From contig CAZTOZ010000068.1 of the NCBI GenBank assembly GCA_964614535.1, positions 1 to 61,732 on the forward strand: a DNA stretch of 61,732 nt, read 5' to 3'. The DNA is from JALSHZ01 sp964614535. GTDB lineage: Bacteria; Pseudomonadota; Gammaproteobacteria; UWMA-0217. The notes under the pieces are model-generated. The model searched no databases, was not told the DNA's origin, and saw nothing but the letters and a program-made list of their open reading frames with translations. The position numbers and the translations under genes are program-made. Positions 26,901 through 34,255 of this stretch are shown one piece after another. The first letter of the stretch is position 1. The number at the start of each line of letters is the position of its first letter.

Positions 26901-27432
26901 CGAAGACAAGGCGGGCCACCCCGGCCAGATCGCGAACACTCTCCCGCGCACGGGGCTGACGCGACAGCACCGCCTCGTCGCCCTCCAGGCCGGGGATATC
27001 GGCAATCTCACCGGACAACAGTTCGGCATGACGGATCAGGCGCAGATCATTGATGGCATTGACGAGCACGACCGGCACATCGGGATTGCCGGCCTCGATA
27101 TAGTCGAGGTAGTCGGACAGCTGGATCAGCGCACGGACGACGGGGCGACTGACGGTATCGGGATCCTTGAGGTGGTCCTCCGGCTTGCGCTCCTTGAGCG
27201 CCACCAGCACGTCACGGATCTCCCTGGCCAGCAACGCGCCGCCATGGATCTCGGCGATCTCGAGCGTACCCAGCGCATCGGTGAGCTGACGCAGGGACTC
27301 CTCCAGCGCCTGAGGCTGGCTGCTGTCGGTCGCATAACGCTGGATACCGTCGCGAGCCGCCATCAGGGACGTATCGATCTCCTGCTTGACCCACCGCAGG
27401 GAGTTGAGGTTGAAGTTGTTGTCGCTACTCAT
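20956..27432 (-). CDS. chpA: ChpA/PilL, giant hybrid chemosensory histidine kinase
   Basis: A 2158-residue hybrid CheA for type IV pilus control. The N-terminal 600 residues are helical, with degenerate HPt-like segments. About 600-1040 is a long Asp/Glu-rich linker. Three canonical HPt sites follow: His1090 (HTLKGSARL), His1240 (HTLNGSART) and His1395 (HTLKGSARM). Then come the CheA dimerisation/HATPase region (N-box LLRNALAHGIE near 1739, DDGAGID, GRGVGMDVV), a CheW-like domain and a C-terminal receiver (VVDDS, phosphate acceptor near Asp2078, GKP). The family phosphorylates PilG and PilH. It lies 63 bases after pilJ and overlaps chpC. Pseudomonas ChpA has a similar build and more recognisable HPt domains. 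Confidence 0.95.
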   Translation of the reverse strand: MSSDNNFNLNSLRWVKQEIDTSLMAARDGIQRYATDSSQPQALEESLRQLTDALGTLEIAEIHGGALLAREIRDVLVALKERKPEDHLKDPDTVSRPVVRALIQLSDYLDYIEAGNPDVPVVLVNAINDLRLIRHAELLSGEIADIPGLEGDEAVLSRQPRARESVRDLAGVARLVFELGLLGWYRRKNVEASLNKMATVCRRLKNASAHNASRRLWWVSEALISGLRSGVLPHSYSLKFLVGRIDRQIKQLQKMGDKAFAEAVPCALIKSMLYYIASAPPGDAVVDEVRDVYFPTDGEQAKGALNAARISLAGQNSELYRTLAGALQEKIASIKDMLELHVLAEDDPDRHLRDALPLLRELAQTLQMLGMRHQQAFVLDHLERLEQRLTQDDAIAAEEIDTLAEMLVGVESAVHSFSMLGQNFIAAAASGQAGDDTAVKGMVADEEFRQIRATVVRESLENLEKCKAAFQQYATNPNILSVLESVPETLGQISGAMLLVSEERVASLLDSVSGFVQRRHDAGKVITHPELEHLAEAVSAVDVYLEVLDSSGLQQTPYLDRGVSAMALLDPEAEVEDADPTRMFEADALLDEPSRLFNPETLIVDFNSLDDAADEVVPVPPAPVSIDEEDRADRVVDDDAVEVADDSMLFEAATLTIAGVEGEPRLDILETDALDDESGFVGRSAVVAEGNDEDPFSASQMLQIDEPGDGGEADEELIAIDFDDAGTPAESLIEVAPSAGTGTEPRSQADDPDAAVEAPAADGDRTEVVELAAMDHRFEPSAEKPEEEMPVEAPADATQPIDAVDVSVIADAFDDEPASPRDDSEIVEAPTLTVSGIEVEELTSLDGELSEMVPFPTITPHDEALDSGPGEALDTLAGMEIDDGLSVAGTEEAVADAVDDESRVEEPTADGLEDDIGTAGAFLFPDASSATLDGAGGDATTGVGGLPEEVEPLSEVVSTAESMVDESGVRKLDLESVDELAVDELEVDDVPVDDEVLTLVDVLPDDEVVTESSMVAAVPAEEPAAANEAEPEPAAFAGLSVLKAGADEEIIEIFIEEFAEETAVLESHYPHWRDDRNNRDALITLRRAFHTLKGSARLVGAEIAGEFAWLHEKLLNEVIDGARPVTAAVVESVGAGIALLPRLLQQLQEGAAPDAGVKRHVARLEALLANEAETGVAAEDGAEETAEPETLISALQDPALMEIFADETAGHLQRLEALLRQFDEGSAGEAEREALFRTVHTLNGSARTAKVPAVFEPSAAFEHYLDLKFQAGGELTAADIDHLRELHGHVVAVLDAIRGGEPAPDGGSLVATARQLAAALEVEPTPADTESTPSAGAETAAQSDEEALPAVSRELVEVFLDESEEILEHCDDAMQRWQQNPEDMDLVRELYRELHTLKGSARMAGLQQIGDLSHAVETLLTAVEAGEAKADKSLFTVVFGAIDRFGEMNEAVRAGRAVAPADALIDLLTRIQQGQQLSEADLAILKRGTGAEPAPAQAPEAAPVTELPQVTERFESHLADLMPQQTGVGADGELLVSRLQDTVKVSPDLLDQFVDSVGEINILNSRVEQQISAFGFNLQELERTISRLTEQLRQLEMEAEAQILSHFDGHRVNPDETGINEYFDPLELDRYSTIQQLSRALAESTDDLVSLHQLLSEERRDVENLVQQEGRVGNSLQEALMRTRMSPFKMMVPRLRRVVRGVALELGKEVDFRIEGEEQELDRKVLEGMVVPLEHLLRNALAHGIESPSQRQAAGKPEAGTITVSVHRDGPEVVIEVSDDGAGIDRQAVRRRAIEKGIVGADAELTDAEIDALILHPGFSTATEVSQIAGRGVGMDVVQEQLRHLNGLLEISSTAGKGTTFRIRLPFTMAINQSLLVRVGAHSYAIPINTVEGVVQVSDRVLAEKLAGGDPVIDYADRNYRLYRLDEVLENARMEPLQASGETRPVLLVGSGEHAIALIVDEIQGNQDVVVKPIGSLLNSVPGLGGATILGDGRVILILDTAGIIRAATGGRESIERREADDRQAHERRPTIMVVDDSITIRRVTEKMLERHHFNVVTAKDGLDAVARLEEVKPDMMLLDIEMPRMDGFELAAHLQNSEQHQDIPIIMISSRTGKKHRERAAGLGVREFLGKPYQDSELLSHIDALLQQKEGMNRHVG

Positions 27433-27495
27433 CGGGACGCCCTGGTCTGCTCAAAACTTTCATTCCGTTGATTGCTCGCTGCACGGCGTTGTCCG

Positions 27496-29640
27496 TCACA
27501 CCTCGGCCACTGGCTTGCGGGCGTTCAGCTCGGTGTTGATCGTGGGATTCTCTTCGGTCTGGCTCAACGCATCGAACGGCTCCCCGGCCGGTTCCACGAC
27601 GATGAGATCCGACTCGGGCAGCTTGAAGCCCTCGGCCGAACGCCGCAACTCGTCCGCCTGCTCGGCCAGTTCGCCAACGGCCATCGCCGTCTCCTTCGAA
27701 GAGGCCAGGGTGTCACGGGCGATCTCGCGGATTGCGTTCATCGACTCACTGACCACCCCGGCAACGCTGGACTGCTCACGCGACTCTTCCGAAATATTGC
27801 GGATGTGCTCGGCCAGGCGGGTGGAGACGCTTTCGATCTCCGCCAGCGCGTTTCCGGCCTCCTCCGACTGCTGAGTACCGGCGACCACCTGCGAGGTACT
27901 CTTCTCCATCGACTGGATCGCCTCGTTGGTATCGGCCTGGATGGTGCGCACCAGCGCCTCGATCTGCTTGCTCGCATTGGCAGCGCGTTCCGCCAGCCGC
28001 TGCACCTCGTCCGCAACGACCGCAAACCCGCGTCCGCCCTCGCCGGCCGACGACGCCTGGATCGCCGCATTGAGCGCCAGGATGTTGGTCTGGTCCGCAA
28101 TATCGGTGATCAGCCCGACGATGTCACCGATCTCCTGGGAACTCTCCCCCAACCGCTTGATACGCTTGGAGGTGTCCTGGATGTTCTCCCGGATGCTCTC
28201 CATCCCCTCGATGGTCCGCCGTACCGTCTCCACGCCGCGCTGGGCGATGGTAACCGACTGTTCGGCCACCTCGGCGGAGAGGCCGGCGTTTTCCGACACC
28301 TTCTCGATCGAGCGCGTCAACCCTTCGACGGCATCGGAGACCGACTCGATCTTGTCGGTCTGCTCCTCACTGGCCCGGGCCAGCCGCAGCGCCCGCTCCT
28401 TGGTGCGCGTGGAGGTCTGCGACACCTTGTTGGCCGCCTGGTTGATGGCAACCACCAGATTCCGCAGTGCCTCGATGGCGTAGTTGACGGAGTCGGCGAT
28501 GGCGCCGGTGATGTCTTCGGTGACGGTGGCATTGACTGTCAGATCACCATCGGCCAGCGTCGCCATCTCATCCAGCAACGTCAGGATCGCCTGCTGGTTC
28601 CGCTCGTTGGTCTCCTGCGTCTGCCGGAGCTGGCGACGGGTGTTGCGAATGATCCCGGCGATCAGCATCAGGAAGCTGAGCAGCGCCAACAGGCCGAGAA
28701 CGAAGCCCACCGAGGCCCAGAGCTGGTTGCCCTTGTTGGCGTCGTTGATGGTGGCCTCGAACCGGGAGGTGCTTTCGAAGAGCTGGCGGCCATTGCCGTC
28801 GATGGCGCCGACCGACTCCGAGATCTCGTACAGATCCGGCGCGATGTTGAGCAGCTGCCCGGATGTATCCGCAATCTCGCTGAAGTCCACCACCATCTTT
28901 TCGAGCAGTTCACGCGCCTTCTTGTTGCGGACGGTGGAGATGCCCAGATCGGTGTTGCCGTTGAGCATGCCGTCGAGCACGGCGCTGAACTGATTGACGT
29001 CCTGGTTCAGCTGATCAGCGGCATCGAGCGCATTGGTCGAGCCGTTGAGCATTTCGATGAGGCTGATGCGGATGCGCTCGGCCAGCATCAGCTGGCGCGA
29101 TGCGAGATAGAGCTGACGCCCCCGAATGCCGGCATCACGCAGCGACTCCGCCACCTGCTCGGCGTCGGCCAGCAGCGCCGGCAGCCGCTCGCTGACCTCG
29201 GCAATGACCTGCCGCGCCCGCGAGATGATTTCGCGGCTGGCCAGGATTTTGTCGATGTCGCGCGCAAACGTACTCCACTGGCGCGTGATCTGATCCAGCT
29301 CCGGCTGCATGTCGGCGGGCAATGCCGGCGCGCCGCTTTCCGCATCGCCATCACGCAACGCCTGCAGGGTTTGCTCGAACTGCTTCTTGTAGCGATTGAG
29401 CAGAAGGAACGACTGCTCCGAGCCACGTGAGGCCGACAACGCCTGGGTCGTCATCTGCTGCGAGAGCAGGCGCAGATCCCCGGCCAATTCCGAATAGTGC
29501 CGGCCGGCCTGCTGCAATTGCGTCGCCTTCCAGAAGGCGCCCCCGGCCAGCAGGGTCAGCAACAGAAACAGCCCACCCCAGATCAACAGCGCCTTGTCCA
29601 GTCCGCTGGACAACCCGGTATTGCCTTTCTTGAAAATCAT
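27496..29640 (-). CDS. pilJ: PilJ, methyl-accepting chemoreceptor for twitching motility
   Basis: A 714-residue membrane chemoreceptor. One membrane helix lies at about 17-37 (ALLIWGGLFLLLTLLAGGAFW) and a second at about 302-328. Between them is a periplasmic PilJ-type sensory region of about 265 residues rich in helices, and after them a HAMP-like linker. The cytoplasmic signalling tip is textbook (ADQTNILALNAAIQASSAGEGGRGFAVVADEVQRL, about 510-547, split here only for naming). In Pseudomonas PilJ senses pilus-associated signals and drives the ChpA kinase. It is the only receptor in this cluster, and no methyltransferase or methylesterase gene accompanies it. Confidence 0.95.
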   Translation of the reverse strand: MIFKKGNTGLSSGLDKALLIWGGLFLLLTLLAGGAFWKATQLQQAGRHYSELAGDLRLLSQQMTTQALSASRGSEQSFLLLNRYKKQFEQTLQALRDGDAESGAPALPADMQPELDQITRQWSTFARDIDKILASREIISRARQVIAEVSERLPALLADAEQVAESLRDAGIRGRQLYLASRQLMLAERIRISLIEMLNGSTNALDAADQLNQDVNQFSAVLDGMLNGNTDLGISTVRNKKARELLEKMVVDFSEIADTSGQLLNIAPDLYEISESVGAIDGNGRQLFESTSRFEATINDANKGNQLWASVGFVLGLLALLSFLMLIAGIIRNTRRQLRQTQETNERNQQAILTLLDEMATLADGDLTVNATVTEDITGAIADSVNYAIEALRNLVVAINQAANKVSQTSTRTKERALRLARASEEQTDKIESVSDAVEGLTRSIEKVSENAGLSAEVAEQSVTIAQRGVETVRRTIEGMESIRENIQDTSKRIKRLGESSQEIGDIVGLITDIADQTNILALNAAIQASSAGEGGRGFAVVADEVQRLAERAANASKQIEALVRTIQADTNEAIQSMEKSTSQVVAGTQQSEEAGNALAEIESVSTRLAEHIRNISEESREQSSVAGVVSESMNAIREIARDTLASSKETAMAVGELAEQADELRRSAEGFKLPESDLIVVEPAGEPFDALSQTEENPTINTELNARKPVAEV

Positions 29641-29659
29641 AGTGTCTTACCCGTCCCGT

Positions 29660-30205
29660 TCAGACAGCAACTTGCTGAAACGCCGGATCATTGAAGAGTT
29701 TTCTCATATCAAAGACCGGATAGTGTTCGCCGTAGCGCCGCAGGGCGGCACTGATATAGGGCTGCAACCGCTCGTCGAGTCGCGGTCGCTCGTTGACCTC
29801 GTCACTGGTCCAGAAGTGTTTCATCCCCATCACCTCCGGCACCAGCACGCCGATGCGATTGGCGCCATCGTTGATCACCAGCAGCCGCTGGGAAGCCTTG
29901 TTGCCGCTCCCCTGGCGGCCGAAAAGAAAGGCCTCGAGATCAACCACCGGCACCAGGGTGCCGTGGATATTGGCCAGCCCCAGCAACCAACCGCGCACGC
30001 CGGGGACGTGAATCCAGCTCGGCGCCGGCACGATCTCCTGCAACATCGTCATCGGTGCCAGCACCTGCGCCTCGCCCACCCGGAACAGCACGCCGGTCCA
30101 CTCCTGATGGGTGGCGCCATCGCCGCCTTCACCTTGCTGCGCGAGGAACTTCTGCTCTGCCTCCCGCAGCAGCCGATAACCGCGACTGGCCGTTTTCGCC
30201 GCCAT
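29660..30205 (-). CDS. pilI: PilI, CheW-like adaptor
   Basis: A 181-residue CheW homologue that couples the receptor PilJ to the kinase ChpA. The CheW core is clear: WTGVLFRVGEAQVLAPMTMLQEIVPAPS, then VPGVRGWLLGLANIHGTLVPVVDLEAFLFG and RLLVINDGANRIGVLVPEVMG. The ATG at 30205 directly abuts the pilH stop (30206), and pilJ follows 19 bases later, so pilH-pilI-pilJ are a tight operon. Confidence 0.94.
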   Translation of the reverse strand: MAAKTASRGYRLLREAEQKFLAQQGEGGDGATHQEWTGVLFRVGEAQVLAPMTMLQEIVPAPSWIHVPGVRGWLLGLANIHGTLVPVVDLEAFLFGRQGSGNKASQRLLVINDGANRIGVLVPEVMGMKHFWTSDEVNERPRLDERLQPYISAALRRYGEHYPVFDMRKLFNDPAFQQVAV

Positions 30206-30574
30206 TTAGAAAGCCCTCAACAGCTGGTTGATCCGCTGGAGCAGGTCCTTTTCCCGCGCCGGTTTGACGACATAGTCCTGCGCACCCTGACGCTTGGCCC
30301 AGACGGTGTCGGTCGCCGCATCCTTGGAGGTGACCATGATGACGGGGATGCCGCTGGTCTCCTCGCCACGGGTGAGTTCCCGGGTGGCCTGAAAGCCGTT
30401 GAGCTCAGGCATGACCACGTCCATCAGTATCAGGTCGGGGCGCAGCTGTCTCGCCATCTCCACGCCTTGCCGGCCATTGCTGGCCACGCTGACCTGGTGG
30501 CCGTTCTTTTCCAGGATGGATCGCAGTGCGTACTGATCCGTTGCCGAGTCATCGACGACCAGAATATGTGACAT
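30206..30574 (-). CDS. pilH: PilH, CheY-like response regulator
   Basis: A 122-residue stand-alone receiver domain: ILVVDDS at the N-terminus, phosphorylation site Asp52 in LILMDVVMPELNG, VIMVTSKDA and the Lys switch in YVVKPARE. There is no output domain, as usual for CheY-like motor regulators. In the Pseudomonas Chp system PilH counteracts PilG and promotes pilus retraction. It lies 45 bases downstream of pilG and directly upstream of pilI. Confidence 0.93.
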   Translation of the reverse strand: MSHILVVDDSATDQYALRSILEKNGHQVSVASNGRQGVEMARQLRPDLILMDVVMPELNGFQATRELTRGEETSGIPVIMVTSKDAATDTVWAKRQGAQDYVVKPAREKDLLQRINQLLRAF

Positions 30575-30619
30575 TCAACTCTTCCTCCCCTGTCGAACCT
30601 GCTGGCGGCCTGTATCCGA

Positions 30620-31084
30620 TCACCTGGCTTGCGCCGCGGCGGCCTGTTTCCACGGCACGAACTCCCGAATGGCGCCGAGCAGGTCGTCCTGGTTGAACGG
30701 TTTGGTGATGTAGTGCTCGGAACCGACGACGCGCCCCTTGGCACGGTCGAAGATGCCATCCTTGCTCGACAGCATGATGACCGGCGTATTGCGAAAACGC
30801 GAATTGTGCTTGATCAGCGTACAGGTCTGATATCCGTCGAGGCGCGGCATCAGAATATCGACGAAGATGATGTCGGGCTCATGCTCGGCAATCTTGGCCA
30901 ACGCCTCGTAACCATCGACGGCGGTGACGACGTCGTAGCCCTGACGCACAAGAATCGACTCCGCGGTGCGCCGGATCGTCTTGCTGTCGTCGATGACCAT
31001 GACCTTGATACCGCTGGACGGCGAATCCGCTTCCTCGGCAACAGACATTTCCAATGAGACCTCACATACTGATTGACAGGACAC
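30620..31084 (-). CDS. pilG: PilG, CheY-like response regulator
   Basis: A 154-residue stand-alone receiver: VMVIDDSKTIRR (Asp32/Asp33), acceptor Asp76 in IIFVDILMPRLDG, VIMLSSKDGIFDRAKG and the conserved Lys in YITKPFNQDD. This sequence resembles PilG of Pseudomonas, the regulator linked to pilus extension and cAMP signalling. The GTG at 31084 is chosen because GGAGG lies 7 bases upstream; an ATG at 31048 is in frame and close to the usual family start but has only a weak site. First gene of the pilGHIJ-chpAC operon. Confidence 0.93.
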   Translation of the reverse strand: MSCQSVCEVSLEMSVAEEADSPSSGIKVMVIDDSKTIRRTAESILVRQGYDVVTAVDGYEALAKIAEHEPDIIFVDILMPRLDGYQTCTLIKHNSRFRNTPVIMLSSKDGIFDRAKGRVVGSEHYITKPFNQDDLLGAIREFVPWKQAAAAQAR

Positions 31085-31172
31085 AATCGTGCCTCCGGCC
31101 CACTGGCCGGGTACGAATCCGGGCCCGTCACACGATCGACTTGTGTCCGGCGCGGATACAGTTAGGATAAGG

Positions 31173-31202
31173 AATCTAGCGCATCGCGGAATTTTCGATC
31201 AA
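31173..31202 (-). promoter_or_regulatory. Sigma-70-like promoter candidate for the pilG operon
   Basis: On the minus strand TTGATC (31202-31197) and TAGATT (31178-31173) are separated by 18 bases, each matching 4 of 6 consensus positions. It lies about 90 bases upstream of the pilG start in the 205-base divergent space with gshB. By eye only. Confidence 0.35.
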
Positions 31203-31289
31203 CGACCGGTAGACAATTATCGAATCCAGTTATCCTTTTTTGCCGCAATCCATGATCACCCGCACAGTTTTTCCCCACAGGATCGAGCA

Positions 31290-32243
31290 ATGAAACGAAG
31301 GCTCGGGGTCGTCATGGATCCCATCGACACCATCAAACCCCACAAGGACAGCACGCTGGCCATGATGCTGGCCGCCCAGCGCCGTGGCTGGGTACTGTTC
31401 CACATTCTGCAACCGGACATCGCCTGGGCCGACGGCCGCGTCGTCGCCCGCGCCCAACGCGTCACCGTCTTCGACGACGACGAACACTGGTTCGACCTGG
31501 AAGCGGCCGAGGAAATCGAGATGGCATCGCTCGATGCCGTACTGATGCGCAAGGACCCTCCCTTCGACATGGAGTACATCTACACCACCTATCTGCTGGA
31601 GGCGGTCGAGGCGGCGGGGGTGCTGGTGGTCAACCGGCCACGGAGCCTGCGGGACGTCAACGAAAAATTCTTCACCACCCGCTTTCCGCAGTGCGCACCG
31701 CCCCAGGTCGTCACCCGCGACCCGGGCCGCATCAAGGCCTTTCTGGCCGAACAGGGCGAGATCGTGGTCAAACCACTGGACGGCATGGGGGGGGCCTCGA
31801 TCTTTCGCATCGCCCAGGGCGACCTCAACACCAACGTCATCCTGGAGACGGTGCTCGACCACGGCCGCAAGACCGCAGTGGCGCAACGCTTCCTGCCCGA
31901 ATTCAGGCAGGGCGACAAACGCATTCTGCTGATCGACGGCGAGCCGGTCCCTTACGCGCTGGCGCGTCTCCCGGCCGAGGGCGAGGCCCGTGCCAATCTC
32001 GCCGCTGGCGGGAGTTGGGAAGGGGTGGCCCTGAACGACCGCGACCGCTGGATCTGCGATCAGGTGGCACCGACGCTGAAGAAACGGGGGCTGCTGTTCG
32101 TCGGTCTCGATGTCATTGGCGACTACCTCACCGAAATCAACGTCACCAGCCCCACCTGCATCCGCGAACTGGACAGCCTCTATAACCTCGACATCGCCGG
32201 GGATCTGATGCAGTGCATCGAGGGCCGGCTCGACGCCCGTTGA
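31290..32243 (+). CDS. gshB: Glutathione synthetase
   Basis: A 317-residue ATP-grasp enzyme joining gamma-glutamylcysteine and glycine. Typical features: the N-terminal GVVMDPIDTIKPHKDST, VLMRKDPPFDMEYIY, NRPRSLRDVNEKFFT, VVKPLDGMGGASIFRI and the C-terminal DYLTEINVTSPTCIREL. The ATG at 31290 gives the usual family start. Its stop overlaps the TTG start of apbE. It begins the gshB-apbE-tonB-yqgE-ruvX-pyrRBC' series, which, apart from apbE, is the Pseudomonas order. Confidence 0.97.
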   Translation: MKRRLGVVMDPIDTIKPHKDSTLAMMLAAQRRGWVLFHILQPDIAWADGRVVARAQRVTVFDDDEHWFDLEAAEEIEMASLDAVLMRKDPPFDMEYIYTTYLLEAVEAAGVLVVNRPRSLRDVNEKFFTTRFPQCAPPQVVTRDPGRIKAFLAEQGEIVVKPLDGMGGASIFRIAQGDLNTNVILETVLDHGRKTAVAQRFLPEFRQGDKRILLIDGEPVPYALARLPAEGEARANLAAGGSWEGVALNDRDRWICDQVAPTLKKRGLLFVGLDVIGDYLTEINVTSPTCIRELDSLYNLDIAGDLMQCIEGRLDAR

Positions 32244-33259
32244 ATCGCATTCTGCCGGCGCTGTGGATACTGCTGACGCTGGCCGGCTGCCAGCGAGAGA
32301 CGCTCCACCACGCCCGCATTCTCCAGTTCGGCACCCTGATCGACGTCACCCTGATCGCCGAGCCGGCCGTGGCCGACCGGGCCATCGCGATGCTGGAGCG
32401 GGATTTTGCCGCGATGCAGCACGACTGGCAGGTATGGAAGCCCGGCCCGCTGCAACGGCTGAACGACGCCATCGCCGCCGGCGAGCCCATCGAGCCCGAT
32501 CCGTCGCTGCCGCCGCTGATCGCCAAGGCGACCGCGCTGGCCCGCGCCAGCAACCACCTGTTCAACCCCGCCGCCGGCCGGCTGGTGGCGCTCTGGGGTT
32601 TTCACCGGGACAACTTCGGTCGCACCACCGAGCCCGCCGCGGACACCATCCGGCACCTGGTCGATGCACGGCCGACGATGGAGGACCTCTACTACGACGG
32701 TACGCGGCTGCGCAGCCGCAATCGCTTGGTGAAACTCGATTTCGGCGGTATCGCCAAGGGGTACGCGCTCGCACTGGAGGCCCGCAAGCTCAAGGCCATG
32801 GGCATCGACGACTTCCTCCTCAACGCTGGCGGCGACCTGGTCGCCTGGGGAAAGCACGGGCAACGCCACTGGAAGATCGGCGTTCGCAGGGTGGACGGGA
32901 ATGGCGCACTGGCCTCCATCGAGCCCCGGAACGGCGAGGCCATCTTCACCTCCGGCGACTACGAACGCTACTACGACAGCACGGCGGGCCGGCGCCACCA
33001 CATCATCGACCCCCGCAGCGGCCACCCCGCGCGCCAAGCCCACGCGGTCACCGTCATCCACACCGACCCCGCCACCGCCGACGCCGCCGCCACCGCGCTG
33101 ATGATCGCCCGCCCCGGGGAACGGCTGACGGTGGCACGCCGAATGGGGGTGACGCAATTCCTGATCGTCGCCTGGGACGGTGAGCTGCTGCTGACACCGG
33201 CCATGCGGGCACGCCTCACGCTGGCACCCGACGTCCGGTACTACCGGTTGCTGGAGTGA
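32240..33259 (+). CDS. apbE: FAD:protein FMN transferase, ApbE lipoprotein
   Basis: A 339-residue lipoprotein: signal peptide with lipobox LTLAGC (Cys17), then an ApbE domain with LDFGGIAKGYALA, LLNAGGDLVAWG, TSGDYERYY and HHIIDPRSGHPA. ApbE enzymes attach FMN covalently to Thr/Ser of membrane redox proteins (Nqr, Rnf and related complexes) on the periplasmic side. No such substrate gene is in the window. The TTG at 32240 overlaps the gshB stop (TTGA) and gives a proper signal peptide; a start at 32213 would add residues before it. It is inserted between gshB and tonB, unlike in Pseudomonas. Confidence 0.93.
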   Translation: MNRILPALWILLTLAGCQRETLHHARILQFGTLIDVTLIAEPAVADRAIAMLERDFAAMQHDWQVWKPGPLQRLNDAIAAGEPIEPDPSLPPLIAKATALARASNHLFNPAAGRLVALWGFHRDNFGRTTEPAADTIRHLVDARPTMEDLYYDGTRLRSRNRLVKLDFGGIAKGYALALEARKLKAMGIDDFLLNAGGDLVAWGKHGQRHWKIGVRRVDGNGALASIEPRNGEAIFTSGDYERYYDSTAGRRHHIIDPRSGHPARQAHAVTVIHTDPATADAAATALMIARPGERLTVARRMGVTQFLIVAWDGELLLTPAMRARLTLAPDVRYYRLLE

Positions 33260-33316
33260 ACGGCAGGCCGTCGGCAAAATCTTCGACCGCTTCAAAACAT
33301 CGATTCCACTTCGTAG

Positions 33317-33322
33317 TAAAAT
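33317..33322 (+). promoter_or_regulatory. -10-like element upstream of tonB
   Basis: TAAAAT at 33317-33322 matches the -10 consensus at 5 of 6 positions in the 94-base apbE-tonB gap. The expected -35 position (33294-33299, AAAACA) matches only at ACA. It may give tonB and downstream genes their own promoter. Confidence 0.3.
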
Positions 33323-33353
33323 CGGGGCCATCGACACAGGACGTTTTCTCGCC

Positions 33354-34253
33354 ATGACCACCCTGCCCAGCGCTTCCGGCGTCTCCGACAACGACCGCCT
33401 CGGCCTGACGTTGTTCCTCGCCGCCATCCTCCACAGCATCGTCATTCTCGGCATCACGTTCGGCAAGGAGATCGACTTCAACCAGCCCTTCAGCAAGCCG
33501 ATCGACGTGATCCTGGTGCACACCCAGAGTGACGAGGCACCGGAGGACGCACAGAAGATCGCCCAGTTCAACCAGCAGGCCAGCGGTAGCAGCGACGAGG
33601 AAGACCGCCCCTCCAGCCCGGTCACCAGCAGCCTGCCGCTGCCCAGCGCCGGCGTCGCCGCGACACCGATGGAGCGGCAGGTCACACGGGTCGAGCTGGT
33701 GCAGGCACAGCAGTTGCTGACCACCAGCAACAGCCGCAACCACGTCAGCAGTAGCGACAAGACCCAGGAACGGCGCGACGCGGACAAGCCCTCCCGCCGC
33801 GAGCGGCTCAACCGCGAGATGGAGATCGCCCGCCTCACCGCCGAACTGGAGGCACGCCAGCGCAGCTACGCGAAGCGCCCGAAGATCCATTTCATCGACG
33901 CCACCAGCGCCAAGAGCGCCGTCGAGGCCGCCTACATCAACGACTGGGTGCAACGGGTGGAGGGCATCGGCAACCTCAACTATCCGGCGGAGGCCAAACG
34001 CGACCGCATCAGTGGTAAACTGATTCTCAACGTCCTGCTGGACAACACCGGCAAGGTGCTGAAGGTCCAGGTGGCCGTCTCGTCGGGCAGCCGCGTGCTC
34101 GACGAAGCGGCGATCCAGATCGTCAAGATCTCCTCGCCATTCCCCGCCTTTCCGACGGAGATGCGGCAACAGTACGATCAGCTGATGATCACCCGCACCT
34201 GGTCATTCAACACCAACCTCGGCGAACCCGACAAAACCCGCAACGGAGGCTGA
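33354..34253 (+). CDS. TonB-family energy transducer
   Basis: A 299-residue protein with one N-terminal membrane helix (LTLFLAAILHSIVILGITFG, about 18-37), a long charged periplasmic spacer with a coiled-coil-like RRERLNREMEIARLTAELEARQR, and a C-terminal TonB domain (about 205-290: YPAEAKRDRISGKLILNVLLD, VLDEAAIQIVKISSPFPAFP). It is not a proline-rich E. coli-type TonB. Its position between gshB and yqgE corresponds to Pseudomonas TonB3, which has been linked to type IV pilus assembly/twitching rather than iron uptake. No exbB/exbD is nearby. The role is inferred from context. Confidence 0.85.
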   Translation: MTTLPSASGVSDNDRLGLTLFLAAILHSIVILGITFGKEIDFNQPFSKPIDVILVHTQSDEAPEDAQKIAQFNQQASGSSDEEDRPSSPVTSSLPLPSAGVAATPMERQVTRVELVQAQQLLTTSNSRNHVSSSDKTQERRDADKPSRRERLNREMEIARLTAELEARQRSYAKRPKIHFIDATSAKSAVEAAYINDWVQRVEGIGNLNYPAEAKRDRISGKLILNVLLDNTGKVLKVQVAVSSGSRVLDEAAIQIVKISSPFPAFPTEMRQQYDQLMITRTWSFNTNLGEPDKTRNGG

Positions 34254-34255
34254 CC

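Noticed and set aside
22882..27471. Very long open frame on the plus strand opposite chpA (1529 codons)
   Set aside because: It mirrors the codon positions of chpA in GC-rich DNA and shows Arg/His/Gln-rich low-complexity sequence with no domain; chpA has clear motifs.
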